A stretch of DNA of 64,000 bases from Anaeromicropila populeti (GCF_900112775.1 NZ_FOYZ01000018.1:1-64000), one strand, 5' to 3'; positions 1 to 9,812 are shown, counted from the stretch's first letter. Notes: a model not told the origin generated them from the letters alone. Numbers and translations are program-made.

Positions 1-1687
1 AATTATATGCATCTAACATTTTTGTGGAATCACTTGCTTTTGTACCAATTGTATAAACACCATTTGTAGTGGTTGACTTAATCACAAATTTTTGTGCATT
101 TCCAGAATAGCCATTATAAATCTGAATATTGGCACCATCTGTATCAGATGCATTTGCTACATCAATCATGTAATTTCCTAATGCACTTGTTAATGTTATG
201 TAGCCGTCTGAAGTATTGGTTAAATACCACTTTTGACCAGCAACACCTGTACCTGTACCAATTTCAACATTTTGTCCAGCTTTTCCTGTATTATCTGTTA
301 CCTGAAGATATTTCTGAGCATTTACATTCTTAATATAGTACCAGCCATCTGTTAATTTTACAGTACTACCTATGCCAGGATTAGGTGTTGAAGTTGCTGT
401 TGGTGTTGTAGTTGCTGAAGTCCCCAAATTAATAACAAACGTTGTAACACTTTGAGCAGGAAGCTGCGCTGTAAAAGAAGTTCCAGATGCATTAATGGAA
501 CCAGACGCAAGATTTTGACTGCTGTTAGTTACATATGTAGTGATTTTAGATGCTGTTCCACCATTTAGAACAAATTTCTGGCTAACCGCAGAAGTTCCTT
601 TATTAATTGCAACAATAACCGCTTTGTTATCTCCCTTATACGCACTAGTATAAACGTTAGTATTTGGATTTGCTGTTGCATTAACCTTTACATATCCTGG
701 TCGTATAAACTTTGAATAATGAGCCATCATATAACCACGTTTGCTAATGGTACCGTCTTCTTTCATTGGACCATACTGTCTGCGGATATACCACCATACA
801 TATGCCTGAAATCCATTATCCATTGCACCATGAATATTATACGCAACATCTATTGCCTCTGGCCAGCGATCTGCTGAGTTAGCATCACTATTTGGAACAT
901 ATACTTCTGTCATCCAGAGATCCTTTCCAGATCCTTTTTGCTGGAAAAGAGGATAAGACATATTGCTGACACTTGTACCATAAAAATGAGCGCCTAAAAT
1001 ATCCATATTTGCAAGAGCCTGAGAATCATTTAAAATAGGGTCGGACATATTTTTTAAATAAGAAAATGATTCTGGTGCAATTACCTTACAATTAATAGAG
1101 CCTGCATAGTTTTTCATAAAATTAAGCATTTCCTGTGGTGTCCACCAAGTCCATGTATGTGCATAATCTGGTTCATTTTGAATTGAAATGGCATATAAAT
1201 TCACGCCATTATTCTTCATATATGTAACAAAATCATTAAGGTACTGCGCATATGCAGCATACTTACTATATTTAAGTCTTTTTTGTCCTGCAACCCCATT
1301 ACGTGTAAAGGTCTCAACCATATCACTTGGCGGATTCCATGGCGATGCAAAAACAATTGCTCCTTGCGCAACAGCACTTTTTGCTGTTGCCAGCTCCTTT
1401 GACCAATTACTTTTATTCTCATCTACATGAATTCTTAGAATGGAAAAACCTAATTGGTTTGCCCCATTTCCAAAAGCCGTATTCCTTTGAGTTTCTGTTA
1501 AATCTGCAATCCAAGTTGGATGATTCATACCCCCGAATCCCCGAATTACTTGCTTTTCTGATGACAAATTAACTGTTACGTCACTTGCGGCAGATATGTT
1601 AGCAGGCGTTGGAACTGGTGACATAAGCGTCAACGCAGTTGCACATGCCAGTAACATACCGATAGTTTTTTTTACACTCTTAAACAT
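1..1687 (-). CDS. xynC: Secreted GH30 subfamily 8 glucuronoxylanase with C-terminal ricin/CBM13-like module (partial, runs off left edge)
   Basis: Hydrolyses xylan main chains next to (4-O-methyl)glucuronic acid branches, outside the cell. My translation begins with a signal peptide (about residues 1-33, MFKSVKKTIG then a hydrophobic stretch) followed by RGFGGMNHPTW, very like Bacillus XynC. The acid/base glutamate lies in SIQNEPDYAHTW (E172), the nucleophile in LWMTEVY (E261), and WWYIRRQYGPM (about 299-308) carries the Arg that in subfamily 8 binds the glucuronate. A Ser/Thr/Pro linker then leads to a beta-trefoil start, GWYYIKNVNAQKYLQV, of ricin/CBM13 type. The start at 1687 is preceded by AGGTGAG. 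The C-terminus is outside the window. The gene lies just downstream of the furanose-type sugar importer on the same strand, so it may be co-transcribed with it. Confidence 0.93.
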   Translation of the reverse strand, partial: MFKSVKKTIGMLLACATALTLMSPVPTPANISAASDVTVNLSSEKQVIRGFGGMNHPTWIADLTETQRNTAFGNGANQLGFSILRIHVDENKSNWSKELATAKSAVAQGAIVFASPWNPPSDMVETFTRNGVAGQKRLKYSKYAAYAQYLNDFVTYMKNNGVNLYAISIQNEPDYAHTWTWWTPQEMLNFMKNYAGSINCKVIAPESFSYLKNMSDPILNDSQALANMDILGAHFYGTSVSNMSYPLFQQKGSGKDLWMTEVYVPNSDANSADRWPEAIDVAYNIHGAMDNGFQAYVWWYIRRQYGPMKEDGTISKRGYMMAHYSKFIRPGYVKVNATANPNTNVYTSAYKGDNKAVIVAINKGTSAVSQKFVLNGGTASKITTYVTNSSQNLASGSINASGTSFTAQLPAQSVTTFVINLGTSATTTPTATSTPNPGIGSTVKLTDGWYYIKNVNAQKYLQVTDNTGKAGQNVEIGTGTGVAGQKWYLTNTSDGYITLTSALGNYMIDVANASDTDGANIQIYNGYSGNAQKFVIKSTTTNGVYTIGTKASDSTKMLDAYN

Positions 1688-1718
1688 ACATTCTCACCTT
1701 TCTCATAAAAATATTTAC

Positions 1719-2756
1719 TTATCTACTATTCTTCTTTTTTGATGATGACAGAACTGATTGCAGTACAATAAAGAAACAAAGCAATGCAGATAAAACAATT
1801 CTTACCCACCAGCTGGACAGCGTTCCTTGTGTTGTTATCAGGCAAGATATGGTTCCTTTAATTAAAACCCCAAATAAAGTACCTATTACCGTTCCAACTC
1901 CACCACTTAATAATGTTCCTCCAATGACTGCTGCTGAAATCCCATCCATTTCCATTCCTTTTGCCTGTTCCACAAATCCGGCACAGCTATTCAGGCAAAA
2001 TAGAAAACCTCCAATACCCGTTAAAAATCCATTTAAAATATAGGCCTGCATTTTTGTCTTTCTAATGTTAAGCCCCATCATTAAAGCACTTTGCTGATTA
2101 CCTCCTATTGCATATAATCTTCTTCCAAATTTTGTATACTTTAATGCAAAAGACAGAATAATAACAATAGCTAACGCTATAATGACGGTAGGATAAATAT
2201 AAGCCTGCTGGTACACCCCCTTTCTGTTCACGGAGCCAAATGGCAGATATATTTTGCAATTGGCCCACTTGAGAAATAACTCATTTTTAATTGAGATCAT
2301 ATCTGTACTAATAACCGCCGTCATTCCACGCCCAAAAAACATGCCTGCAAGCGTTACTATGAACGGCTGTATATCAAGATATGCAATCAGATAGCCCTGA
2401 ACAATTCCAAATACTCCTCCCAATACAATTGAAATTGCTACGGCAACATAAATATTACACCCCTTATTTTCCATGACGTATGCGGCAGACATACATACCA
2501 GTGCAGTGACGGAACCAACCGAAATATCAATTCCACCAGTAATCATAACCAATGTCATTCCACACCCTATTACGATAAGCCCTGCATTAGAAATTAAGAG
2601 ATTTAAAAACATTTGTGGTTTTGCAAATCCATTATCGCTGTATATAATCATGCCTGCTATATACATAGTAAAAAATAAAATAATTGTAATCATCAGTAAA
2701 AAAGTACTGCTGTTTATTCCTTTTTTTAATCTTCTATTTTTCATATTAGTTTGCAC
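1719..2756 (-). CDS. yjfF: Sugar ABC transporter permease, YjfF-like
   Basis: Inner-membrane permease of the ribose/galactofuranose class (BPD_transp_2 family), 345 aa with about eight to ten hydrophobic segments. The conserved GGIDISVGSVTAL stretch after the third segment and a second GGTLLSGGVGTVIGT block are typical of the family. It overlaps the upstream permease by 11 nt, so the two are translationally coupled and probably form a heterodimer. Gene order SBP-ATPase-permease-permease matches E. coli ytfQ-ytfR-ytfT-yjfF, which imports galactofuranose. The substrate here is not proven. The xylanase gene next door makes a pentofuranose such as arabinofuranose an equally reasonable guess. Confidence 0.88.
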   Translation of the reverse strand: MQTNMKNRRLKKGINSSTFLLMITIILFFTMYIAGMIIYSDNGFAKPQMFLNLLISNAGLIVIGCGMTLVMITGGIDISVGSVTALVCMSAAYVMENKGCNIYVAVAISIVLGGVFGIVQGYLIAYLDIQPFIVTLAGMFFGRGMTAVISTDMISIKNELFLKWANCKIYLPFGSVNRKGVYQQAYIYPTVIIALAIVIILSFALKYTKFGRRLYAIGGNQQSALMMGLNIRKTKMQAYILNGFLTGIGGFLFCLNSCAGFVEQAKGMEMDGISAAVIGGTLLSGGVGTVIGTLFGVLIKGTISCLITTQGTLSSWWVRIVLSALLCFFIVLQSVLSSSKKKNSR

Positions 2757-3819
2757 CTTCTATTCCTTCAGCTGCTCTTTTTGATACTAAACCAGCAGCA
2801 TATTTCTTAAAGATAGGACTTTGAAGTATTACTATGACAATTACTACTATTGCTTTGTATACTGGAAGCTGGTCTGCTGAAACCTTCATTGCATATAAAG
2901 TAGTAGTTAATGCCTGAATGGTAATCGCTCCAATTACAGAACCTGCCAGGCTAAATTTTCCACCACTTAAAATATTTCCCCCTAACGCAACTGCCAATAT
3001 AGCATCCATTTCCAAATTTAATCCTATATTATTGGCATCAGCAGAATAAATGCGGCTTGAAGCAACAATTCCTGCAACTCCTGCCAAAAGACTGCAAATT
3101 ATGTAGGTAAGGAACTTTAACATAGCAGAATTTAATCCCACTAGTCTTGATGCTGAACCATTTATTCCAACACATTCAATGTATAAGCCCAGCGCTGTGT
3201 TCTTAATTACCAAGAAAACGATTATGACCGTCATTATTGCTGCAAATATTGGTGTTGGTACTGGGCAGCTTCCAATGTAACCTCCTAATATCTTATAATT
3301 ATCTACACGAATATATGTAATTTGACCTTTTGTAATTAACTGAGCAATACCCCTTCCTGCCGTATATAAAATTAATGTGGCAACCATCGGCTGAATGTGC
3401 AGCCTGGCAACTAAAAAGCCATTAAACATACCACATAAAATAGATACGGTAAAAGCTGCTAGTATGGCAATTATAAGTGGATTTTCAAATGTATTAGTTG
3501 TAACCGCTCCTCCTGAAAGTATTTGACAACATACGGCAGCTGCTACTGCCATAACTGCTCCTACACTAATATCCTGCCCGCCGGATGCTGCTGTTACAAG
3601 TGTCATTCCAATCGAAAGTATAATAAGCTCAGAACCCCTATTCAAAATATCAATTGTGTATCCATATAAAACTCCATTATTAATAGATACTTTAAAAAAA
3701 TCGGGAGTTTTAATTACATTAGCCAGCAAAACAATGAATAAACAGACTAACGGCATAAAAAGACGGCGTTCTGTAATTTTTTTATAACAATGCTTTCTAT
3801 TCCCTACCTTCTCAATCAT
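2746..3819 (-). CDS. ytfT: Sugar ABC transporter permease, YtfT-like
   Basis: Second permease of the same importer, 357 aa, with a charged N-terminus (about 20 residues) and then multiple hydrophobic segments. It carries GGQDISVGAVMAV and ALGGNILSGGKFSLAGS, the two conserved loops of ribose-type permeases. It overlaps the ATPase gene by 8 nt and YjfF by 11 nt. The family is well defined; the sugar is inferred only from gene order and family resemblance to the E. coli galactofuranose system. Confidence 0.88.
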   Translation of the reverse strand: MIEKVGNRKHCYKKITERRLFMPLVCLFIVLLANVIKTPDFFKVSINNGVLYGYTIDILNRGSELIILSIGMTLVTAASGGQDISVGAVMAVAAAVCCQILSGGAVTTNTFENPLIIAILAAFTVSILCGMFNGFLVARLHIQPMVATLILYTAGRGIAQLITKGQITYIRVDNYKILGGYIGSCPVPTPIFAAIMTVIIVFLVIKNTALGLYIECVGINGSASRLVGLNSAMLKFLTYIICSLLAGVAGIVASSRIYSADANNIGLNLEMDAILAVALGGNILSGGKFSLAGSVIGAITIQALTTTLYAMKVSADQLPVYKAIVVIVIVILQSPIFKKYAAGLVSKRAAEGIEGAN

Positions 3820-5329
3820 TTTCCTGTTCGCCCCCTGCTATTGTTTTCATAATATTGTCCTGCGTTAAGTCATCACTCTCTATTTCCCCAACCTTACCAC
3901 CATCCCGCAACACAACCATCCTTGAACAGGTACGCAGCATTTCTTCTAATTCCGATGAAATAAATGTTACTGCCTTTCCTTTCTCTGCAAGCTCCAAAAC
4001 TAATTTTTGAATTTCCGTTTTTGTTCCAATATCAATACCACGGGTTGGTTCATCCAAAATTAAGTATTGTGGATTTGTCAAAAGCCACCTGCCAATGATA
4101 ACCTTTTGCTGATTTCCTCCTGACAAATATTTTATTGGGGTTTCACGGCTTTCTGTCTTTATTTTCAGTAAATCTATATATGTATTTGCAGCTTCTTCCA
4201 TTTCCTTTTTGCTCATTGGCTTTAACATACCTCTTATTGCCTGCATTGCAATAATTATATTTTCACGGACTGATAAATCCGCTATTATTCCATCCCTTTT
4301 TCGATCCTCTGGTAAATATCCCATTCCAAGCTTCATAGCTTCTATAGGTGCATGAATTTTAACTTCTTTTCCATTGACTTTAAGCTTCCCACTATCAGCC
4401 TTATCTGCACCATAGATTGCCCGAACCATTTCAGAACGTCCTGATCCTAATAAACCTGTTAATCCAATTACTTCTCCCTTATGAATTGCTAAGCAAAAAG
4501 GCTTAATTGTTCCTTGATGACCTAATCCTTCTGCTTCAATAAACGGTATTCTCTTTCCCGAAAATTCTTTTCTTTCACCTTTTATATTGGAAATACTATC
4601 CAAGTCTTTTCCCATCATTTTTGCCACCAATTGCACACGAGGCAGCTTATCTGTTTCATACTCACCTACAAATTTTCCATTTCTTAAAACAGTTATTTTA
4701 TCACATACCTCATAAACCTGATCCAAAAAGTGAGTAACAAAAACAATTCCAACACCTTCTTTTTTTAGATGTTTCATTAATTCAAATAGTTTTTCTACCT
4801 CTTCTTTATCTAAAGATGATGTGGGTTCATCTAATATCAGCACTTTACACCGCATGTCAACAGCTCTTGCTATAGCTATCATCTGCTGAATTGCAATTGA
4901 ACATTCTGCAAGCATTTGTGTTGGTGAAACCTCAATGTTTAGGTTTCTAAGTATTTCCTCAGACTTTTGATTGATTAATTTCCAATTAATAAATCCCATT
5001 CTTTTAGGTTCACGTCCTATAAACAAGTTTTCAGCAACCGTCAGATTTGGACACAAATTTATTTCTTGATATACTGTACTAATTCCATTTTCCTGTGCCT
5101 CTTGAGGGGAATGATTGCAAATTTTTCTTTCACCTATATGTATCTCACCCTCGTCATACTTATAAACTCCTGTAATTACTTTTATTAATGTTGATTTTCC
5201 TGCCCCGTTTTCACCCATCAGTGCATGTATTTCACCTTTTTGCAAAGAAAAATCTACACTTGACAACGCTTTAGTTCCAGAAAATGATTTACTTATATTT
5301 TTCACTGACAATACAATTTTTTTATTCAT
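3812..5329 (-). CDS. ytfR: Sugar ABC transporter ATP-binding protein with two ABC domains, YtfR-like
   Basis: Cytoplasmic ATPase of a ribose/galactofuranose-type importer, 505 aa with tandem ABC domains as usual for this class. Domain 1 has Walker A GENGAGKST (about residues 39-47) and Walker B LILDEPTSSLD. Domain 2 has the divergent GLLGSGRSE loop, a canonical signature LSGGNQQK and YLILDEPTRGID. The signature of domain 1 is degenerate (ECSIAIQQM), which is normal for these proteins. It follows the binding-protein gene after a 145-bp gap that contains a stem-loop, and overlaps the first permease by 8 nt. Confidence 0.93.
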   Translation of the reverse strand: MNKKIVLSVKNISKSFSGTKALSSVDFSLQKGEIHALMGENGAGKSTLIKVITGVYKYDEGEIHIGERKICNHSPQEAQENGISTVYQEINLCPNLTVAENLFIGREPKRMGFINWKLINQKSEEILRNLNIEVSPTQMLAECSIAIQQMIAIARAVDMRCKVLILDEPTSSLDKEEVEKLFELMKHLKKEGVGIVFVTHFLDQVYEVCDKITVLRNGKFVGEYETDKLPRVQLVAKMMGKDLDSISNIKGERKEFSGKRIPFIEAEGLGHQGTIKPFCLAIHKGEVIGLTGLLGSGRSEMVRAIYGADKADSGKLKVNGKEVKIHAPIEAMKLGMGYLPEDRKRDGIIADLSVRENIIIAMQAIRGMLKPMSKKEMEEAANTYIDLLKIKTESRETPIKYLSGGNQQKVIIGRWLLTNPQYLILDEPTRGIDIGTKTEIQKLVLELAEKGKAVTFISSELEEMLRTCSRMVVLRDGGKVGEIESDDLTQDNIMKTIAGGEQEND

Positions 5330-5389
5330 TATACGTTTACACCTGCTTCCTAAACAGCAAAAAACAATTTATATTTATAGTGCAAAATA

Positions 5390-5429
5390 GCACGATATAG
5401 TCAGTTCATTTGAATTCTCCATATCGTGC
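5390..5429 (-). terminator. Intercistronic stem-loop between ytfQ-like and ytfR-like genes
   Basis: Inverted repeat with 9-nt perfect arms, GCACGATAT at 5390-5398 and ATATCGTGC at 5421-5429, separated by 22 nt. Read on the minus strand it lies about 45 nt after the binding-protein stop codon and is followed by only a weak U-rich stretch. It could be a leaky terminator or an mRNA-stabilising hairpin that raises binding-protein levels over those of the membrane components, as in many ABC operons. Confidence 0.55.
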
Positions 5430-5474
5430 CACCTTGCCTTTTTGAGTAAAATGTGTTTTTATACCAATACTATA

Positions 5475-6539
5475 CTAATATGCTCTTGAATCAATGACTT
5501 CCTGTGTTACCTGTGTCACTGTATAATCTGTTCCATCCACCGTAACAGATGGCACAGAATTGTCAAAAGAAAATATTTCTTCCTCTACATATTTTTTCTT
5601 GTCAGGTGTTTCTCCCTTTTCAAGGGTTTTGATAATTTCTTCTACACGAGTACCATGAAGAGGATTACATTCCGTATTTAATGAAATTTTTCCACTTAGC
5701 GTGTCTGTTAAACCTGCATTTGTACTGTCAAAAGACATTACTATCATATCTCCATCTAAACCAACTTTATAACCAGCAGCCTCTATTGCATCAATTGCTC
5801 CAAATGCTTCATTATCATTTTCACAATAAACCACATCGATTTTATCTCCATATTGTTTTAACAAAGACTCCATGACTTCCTGTCCCTTTGCTTGGGTAAA
5901 TTCCCCTGTTGTCTTTACCAGCAAAGTCCAATTACTATGCTCATTAACCCCAGCTTCTAGTCCAGCAGTACGTCCTATCTGCGCTGATGCTCCAATCGTT
6001 CCTTGAATATCTACAATATTAATTGAATCCTCACCTTTTCCTGCTGCTTTCAAATAGGCATCTAACCAAGCGGCTGCTTTCTTACCTTCTAGTTCAAAAT
6101 TAGAACCAACCCAGGCAGTGTATAAACCTTCATCTGAAACATTTACCATACGATCCACAATAATTACTGGAATTCCAGCATCTTTAGCTTCTTGTAAAAC
6201 CGTATCCCACCCTGTTTCTGTAACAGGTGCAAGAACTATGTAATCCACATCCTGCTGAATAAAATTTCTGATTGCAGCAATTTGATTTTCCTGCTTCTGC
6301 TGTGCATCATCAAAAATAAGCTCATAGCCATTTTCTTCACTAAACGTCTTTTTCATTGACTCAGAATTTGCCGTTCGCCAGTCTGACTCTGCCCCAACCT
6401 GTGAAAAACCAACTTTAATTAAATCCCCTGATGAATTTGAAACGTCTGTGCCAACTGTTGAATCTGACTTTGCCTTACATGCTGTTAATGTAGCAATCAG
6501 ACATACCACCATAATACTAAAAAATACCCTTCTTTTCAC
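5475..6539 (-). CDS. ytfQ: Sugar ABC transporter substrate-binding lipoprotein, YtfQ-like
   Basis: Extracellular sugar-binding protein of the periplasmic-binding-protein type I fold, 354 aa. The N-terminus MKRRVFFSIMVVCLIATLTAC is a lipoprotein signal ending in a good lipobox (LTAC, Cys21). The mature part has the DAQQKQENQIAAIRNFI segment and DYIVLAPVTETGW typical of YtfQ/galactofuranose-binding proteins, and ends in a conserved domain reaching residue 354. It is the first gene of the transporter set and has AGGAGGAG just upstream. E. coli YtfQ binds galactofuranose; the ligand here is not shown by the sequence. Confidence 0.9.
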   Translation of the reverse strand: MKRRVFFSIMVVCLIATLTACKAKSDSTVGTDVSNSSGDLIKVGFSQVGAESDWRTANSESMKKTFSEENGYELIFDDAQQKQENQIAAIRNFIQQDVDYIVLAPVTETGWDTVLQEAKDAGIPVIIVDRMVNVSDEGLYTAWVGSNFELEGKKAAAWLDAYLKAAGKGEDSINIVDIQGTIGASAQIGRTAGLEAGVNEHSNWTLLVKTTGEFTQAKGQEVMESLLKQYGDKIDVVYCENDNEAFGAIDAIEAAGYKVGLDGDMIVMSFDSTNAGLTDTLSGKISLNTECNPLHGTRVEEIIKTLEKGETPDKKKYVEEEIFSFDNSVPSVTVDGTDYTVTQVTQEVIDSRAY

Positions 6540-6680
6540 AATAGCTCCTCCTCATATAAAATATCTTACTAACCCATTATTGTAACATTATTATAAAACA
6601 ATTTTACGTATTTTCCCTTAAACTATCTTATTCATTGTGTTTAATAATTTATTAATATTTTATATAAGTTGGTTTTTTTA

Positions 6681-8090
6681 TTATTTTTGTTCAAATTCTT
6701 TAGGGATTTGTACTTTAACTGTTGTACCCACTCCATACTCAGAATGAATATCCACCCCATAGCTTCCTCCAAAGTACAACTTTAATCTTTCATGTACAGC
6801 TGTCAGTCCAAATCCAACACGCTCCGAATTTTTCAAAGAATTTTTTACAAAATTTAATTTTTCCGCGATCATTCCTATTCCATTATCCACTACTGTAATC
6901 AGTATATCTTCCCCCTGGTCAGAACAAGTAATAGTAATGGTGCTTTTTCCTCTTTTCTCTTTTACTCCATGGTATAACGCATTTTCCACCAAAGGCTGCA
7001 ATATTAACTTCGGCACTTTAATTTTCTTTAGCTGTTCAGGAACATTAATACTATATTCCATAATATCCTGATACCTGACCTGCTGAATATCAAGATAACA
7101 ATGAATATGATTTATTTCTTCCTCTAAATTTATAATATCATTTCCTTTTGAGAGAATACCCCTGAAAAACATAGAAAGATTAGTAAGCATTGTTACGGCA
7201 TCCCCGTATTTCTCTGTTTCAACCAGCCATATTATTGTGTCCAGCGTATTGTATAAAAAATGTGGGTTAATCTGAGCCTGAAGAAGCTGAAGATGCATCA
7301 TATGCTGCATTTTTTCCTCTTCCTTTACATTTTCCAGCAAAGCATCTATTCTTGTTGCCATTTGCTGTATTCCTGTATTTAATTGATCAATCTCACAATA
7401 ATTTGAATTTACTTCTGGAATTGCAAAGACTCCATCACCCACATTCTTAACATTTTCACACAACTCACCAATTGGAACAGTAATACTTCTTGAAAACCTT
7501 AGGCCATAGTACAATAAATACATAATTGTCCCTAATAAGATGATGCATGTTAATGCCATTACCAGTTTAATATATTCTGTTTTCTCTTTTTCAAGAGATG
7601 CCATATACCCTGCCTCATAATAGATATAATCACTCATTTTTCCTTGTATTAGCATAGTAAGTACATAAATATTATTTTCCAACTGGACTTTCCTGTTGTC
7701 ATAATCTTTTGTTTCCGCTATCATACGCATTTTCTTTTTTAAATTACTACAATACTCTAAAATATTTTGTAAAGCTTTTATACTCTCTTTCCGGTAGGTT
7801 GTCTCCTTTAACGACTCAGCAAGTGTAATAGCATCCTCCACATCAGAGATGGGAAGTGTCGTTTGCTGTTTATTTCCAATTGTATAATAGTACATTTTTA
7901 AGTCAATTGAACTTTTAAAGTCTATATTAAATGCGCTGCTTACCGATACATTATGTGTTATTTGCTTATATTTCACTATATAATACCCAAAAATAAACAA
8001 TATTACAATTACCAAAAGAATAAATGGATATATCATACTTAGTATAATTTTTCTTAATTTCTTGCTTAAGTTTATACTTCCACCTTTCAT
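6681..8090 (-). CDS. yesM: Membrane sensor histidine kinase, YesM/LytS-like
   Basis: Sensor of a two-component pair, 469 aa. One membrane segment lies near residues 13-35 and a second near 175-200, flanking an extracellular sensing region. A HAMP-like region follows (about 200-255). The His_kinase domain has QINPHFLYNTLDTI, with the phospho-accepting His, and the ATPase part has LQPLVENALYHGV and a DNGIGM box. The start overlaps the stop codon of the response regulator by 1 nt and has a GGAGGAG ribosome site. Its place immediately before the ytf-type importer suggests it senses an extracellular carbohydrate and controls that operon and perhaps the xylanase. Confidence 0.92.
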   Translation of the reverse strand: MKGGSINLSKKLRKIILSMIYPFILLVIVILFIFGYYIVKYKQITHNVSVSSAFNIDFKSSIDLKMYYYTIGNKQQTTLPISDVEDAITLAESLKETTYRKESIKALQNILEYCSNLKKKMRMIAETKDYDNRKVQLENNIYVLTMLIQGKMSDYIYYEAGYMASLEKEKTEYIKLVMALTCIILLGTIMYLLYYGLRFSRSITVPIGELCENVKNVGDGVFAIPEVNSNYCEIDQLNTGIQQMATRIDALLENVKEEEKMQHMMHLQLLQAQINPHFLYNTLDTIIWLVETEKYGDAVTMLTNLSMFFRGILSKGNDIINLEEEINHIHCYLDIQQVRYQDIMEYSINVPEQLKKIKVPKLILQPLVENALYHGVKEKRGKSTITITCSDQGEDILITVVDNGIGMIAEKLNFVKNSLKNSERVGFGLTAVHERLKLYFGGSYGVDIHSEYGVGTTVKVQIPKEFEQK

Positions 8091-9679
8091 TATACTCCTC
8101 CTCCCTTTCCATTTCTGTAATCACTAGGTGTACATCCCTGTGTTTTTTTGAATATAAAACTAAAGTAATGTGAATCCTTATATCCAACCTCCAATGCAAT
8201 TTCTCCGGATCTCATATCTGTACAACGAAGTAACTGTTTCGCTTTGTTCATTCGCAATTCTGTTAAATATTCAATAAACGTTTTATTCATTTCTCTGCTA
8301 AATAATGCACTAAAATGATTTGCACTAACATTAGCCGAGCATGCTACTTTGTTTAACGAAAGTGTATCATCCATAAAGTTTTTATTAATAAATTCTGTTG
8401 CAACCTCAAGAACTCCTTTATATCTGCTTTTTGTACTTTCTTCTCTAAGCTGTATTCCCTTTGTAAGAATTTTTTGAACTACCAGAGATACACTTTCAAC
8501 AGAAGATGTATCATTTAAACAGACAAGTGGCAAATAGCAATCTAATTCTTCTTTCTGAAACCCTAAACTTTGAATAAACGACACTGTACTAAAATGAATA
8601 TTTAAAAGAATATACTGGCGAAATATACTTGACTCCAACGCATCTTCTCCAATCATTTGAAAATAGTTGCCTACAAAATCATTGACTTCATCTGATAAAG
8701 CATTGCTTAAAAAATTTAATATAATTTCAGGATTAATTGCGCTTATATCTAAATTTTTAAGATTCATTTCATTTACTTTATATTTATTAATATATCTTGA
8801 CGTAAAGGTATGCATGGCATCCTGATAGCTTTCAGATAATAAACTTAACCTCTCTACTATTTTACCTGTACATATAAACCAGTCAATCTGCTCACCTCCC
8901 TGGGAAAAAAAATTTTGTAATTCATGTACACATTTTTCTACCTGCTGCTCGATTTGCATTTTTTCACCTTTTACCAAAACAGCATAACTAAATATCTGAT
9001 TTCGAAATAAAATACAATCAGGCATATTACAAAATAACTGGTCTAAATGATTTTGTAATTCAGCTATTTTTTGCGAATATGTACTATGAAATATCTGCTT
9101 TTTTTCAATTGAGTCCATGGTAAAAAGCACTATATTGTAGCATGGTGCTGTAATGTCCATTTGAAGTTTTTCTGCTTTTTCATATACAGTCTGTATACTA
9201 ACATGTCCCGATATTAGTGCTTCAAAAAATTCTCTTCTTGAATATTGTTCATACTCCTGAATTTCATTTTTAAACTTTTCATAATAAATCTTTTGGGCAT
9301 TCTCATGTTCATACTTCATTCTAATTTCATTTAATACTTCAATAAAATTATTTTTACTGATTGGTTTTAAAAGATAACGTTCTACACCTAACGAAATAGC
9401 CTGCTGTGCATATTCAAAATCATCATATCCACTTACAATAACTATTTTTGTTTCAGGCAATTCTTTTTTTACTAATTTACTTAGTGCAAGACCATCCAAA
9501 AAGGGCATTTTTATATCTGTAATAATTACATCTGGTTTAATTTTACGAATTAAGGGAAGTGCCATTTCACCATCTCCAGCCTCTCCCACAAATTCATATC
9601 CATATTCCGTCCACGGAATCATACGATGAATTCCATTACGAATAACTATTTCATCCTCTACTAAGAAAACCTTAATCAT
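8090..9679 (-). CDS. yesN: Response regulator with AraC-type DNA-binding domain, YesN-like
   Basis: Cytoplasmic transcription factor partnered with the downstream YesM-like kinase. The receiver domain (about residues 1-120) has VEDE acidic residues, the phosphorylatable Asp in VIITDIKMPF and the KP switch lysine in YLLKPIS. A long middle region of unknown fold (about 130-420) leads to an AraC helix-turn-helix pair at the C-terminus (ANVSANHFSALFSREMNKTF, GYKDSHYFSFIFKK). I chose the start at 9679 because GGAGG lies 11 nt upstream; an in-frame ATG at 9697 overlaps that ribosome site. First gene of its operon, followed by the kinase. Confidence 0.92.
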   Translation of the reverse strand: MIKVFLVEDEIVIRNGIHRMIPWTEYGYEFVGEAGDGEMALPLIRKIKPDVIITDIKMPFLDGLALSKLVKKELPETKIVIVSGYDDFEYAQQAISLGVERYLLKPISKNNFIEVLNEIRMKYEHENAQKIYYEKFKNEIQEYEQYSRREFFEALISGHVSIQTVYEKAEKLQMDITAPCYNIVLFTMDSIEKKQIFHSTYSQKIAELQNHLDQLFCNMPDCILFRNQIFSYAVLVKGEKMQIEQQVEKCVHELQNFFSQGGEQIDWFICTGKIVERLSLLSESYQDAMHTFTSRYINKYKVNEMNLKNLDISAINPEIILNFLSNALSDEVNDFVGNYFQMIGEDALESSIFRQYILLNIHFSTVSFIQSLGFQKEELDCYLPLVCLNDTSSVESVSLVVQKILTKGIQLREESTKSRYKGVLEVATEFINKNFMDDTLSLNKVACSANVSANHFSALFSREMNKTFIEYLTELRMNKAKQLLRCTDMRSGEIALEVGYKDSHYFSFIFKKTQGCTPSDYRNGKGGGV

Positions 9680-9741
9680 AATGATTTTTTCCTCCATTTA
9701 GTTAATCAGATAATAAGTACTACTTAAACCTATTATATAAT

Positions 9742-9786
9742 AAAAAATGCTGTATGTATTGCTAAACAATACATACAGCATTTTTT
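9742..9786 (-). terminator. Rho-independent terminator of alaS
   Basis: Perfect hairpin with 20-nt arms (9742-9761 and 9767-9786) and a 5-nt loop, ending in a T run on either strand. It lies 27 bp after the alaS stop codon and upstream of the YesN gene, so it separates the housekeeping unit from the carbohydrate operon. The A/T flanks allow it to work in both directions. Confidence 0.9.
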
Positions 9787-9812
9787 TTATTATGCAAAGC
9801 AAAACTTCATGT

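Noticed and set aside
1188-1572. Open frames inside the glucuronoxylanase gene
   Set aside because: They lie in other frames of a gene whose minus-strand translation matches GH30_8 over its whole length.
9680-9697. Longer start for the YesN-like regulator
   Set aside because: The ATG at 9697 overlaps the GGAGG used for the start at 9679, and the receiver domain starts right after the second start.
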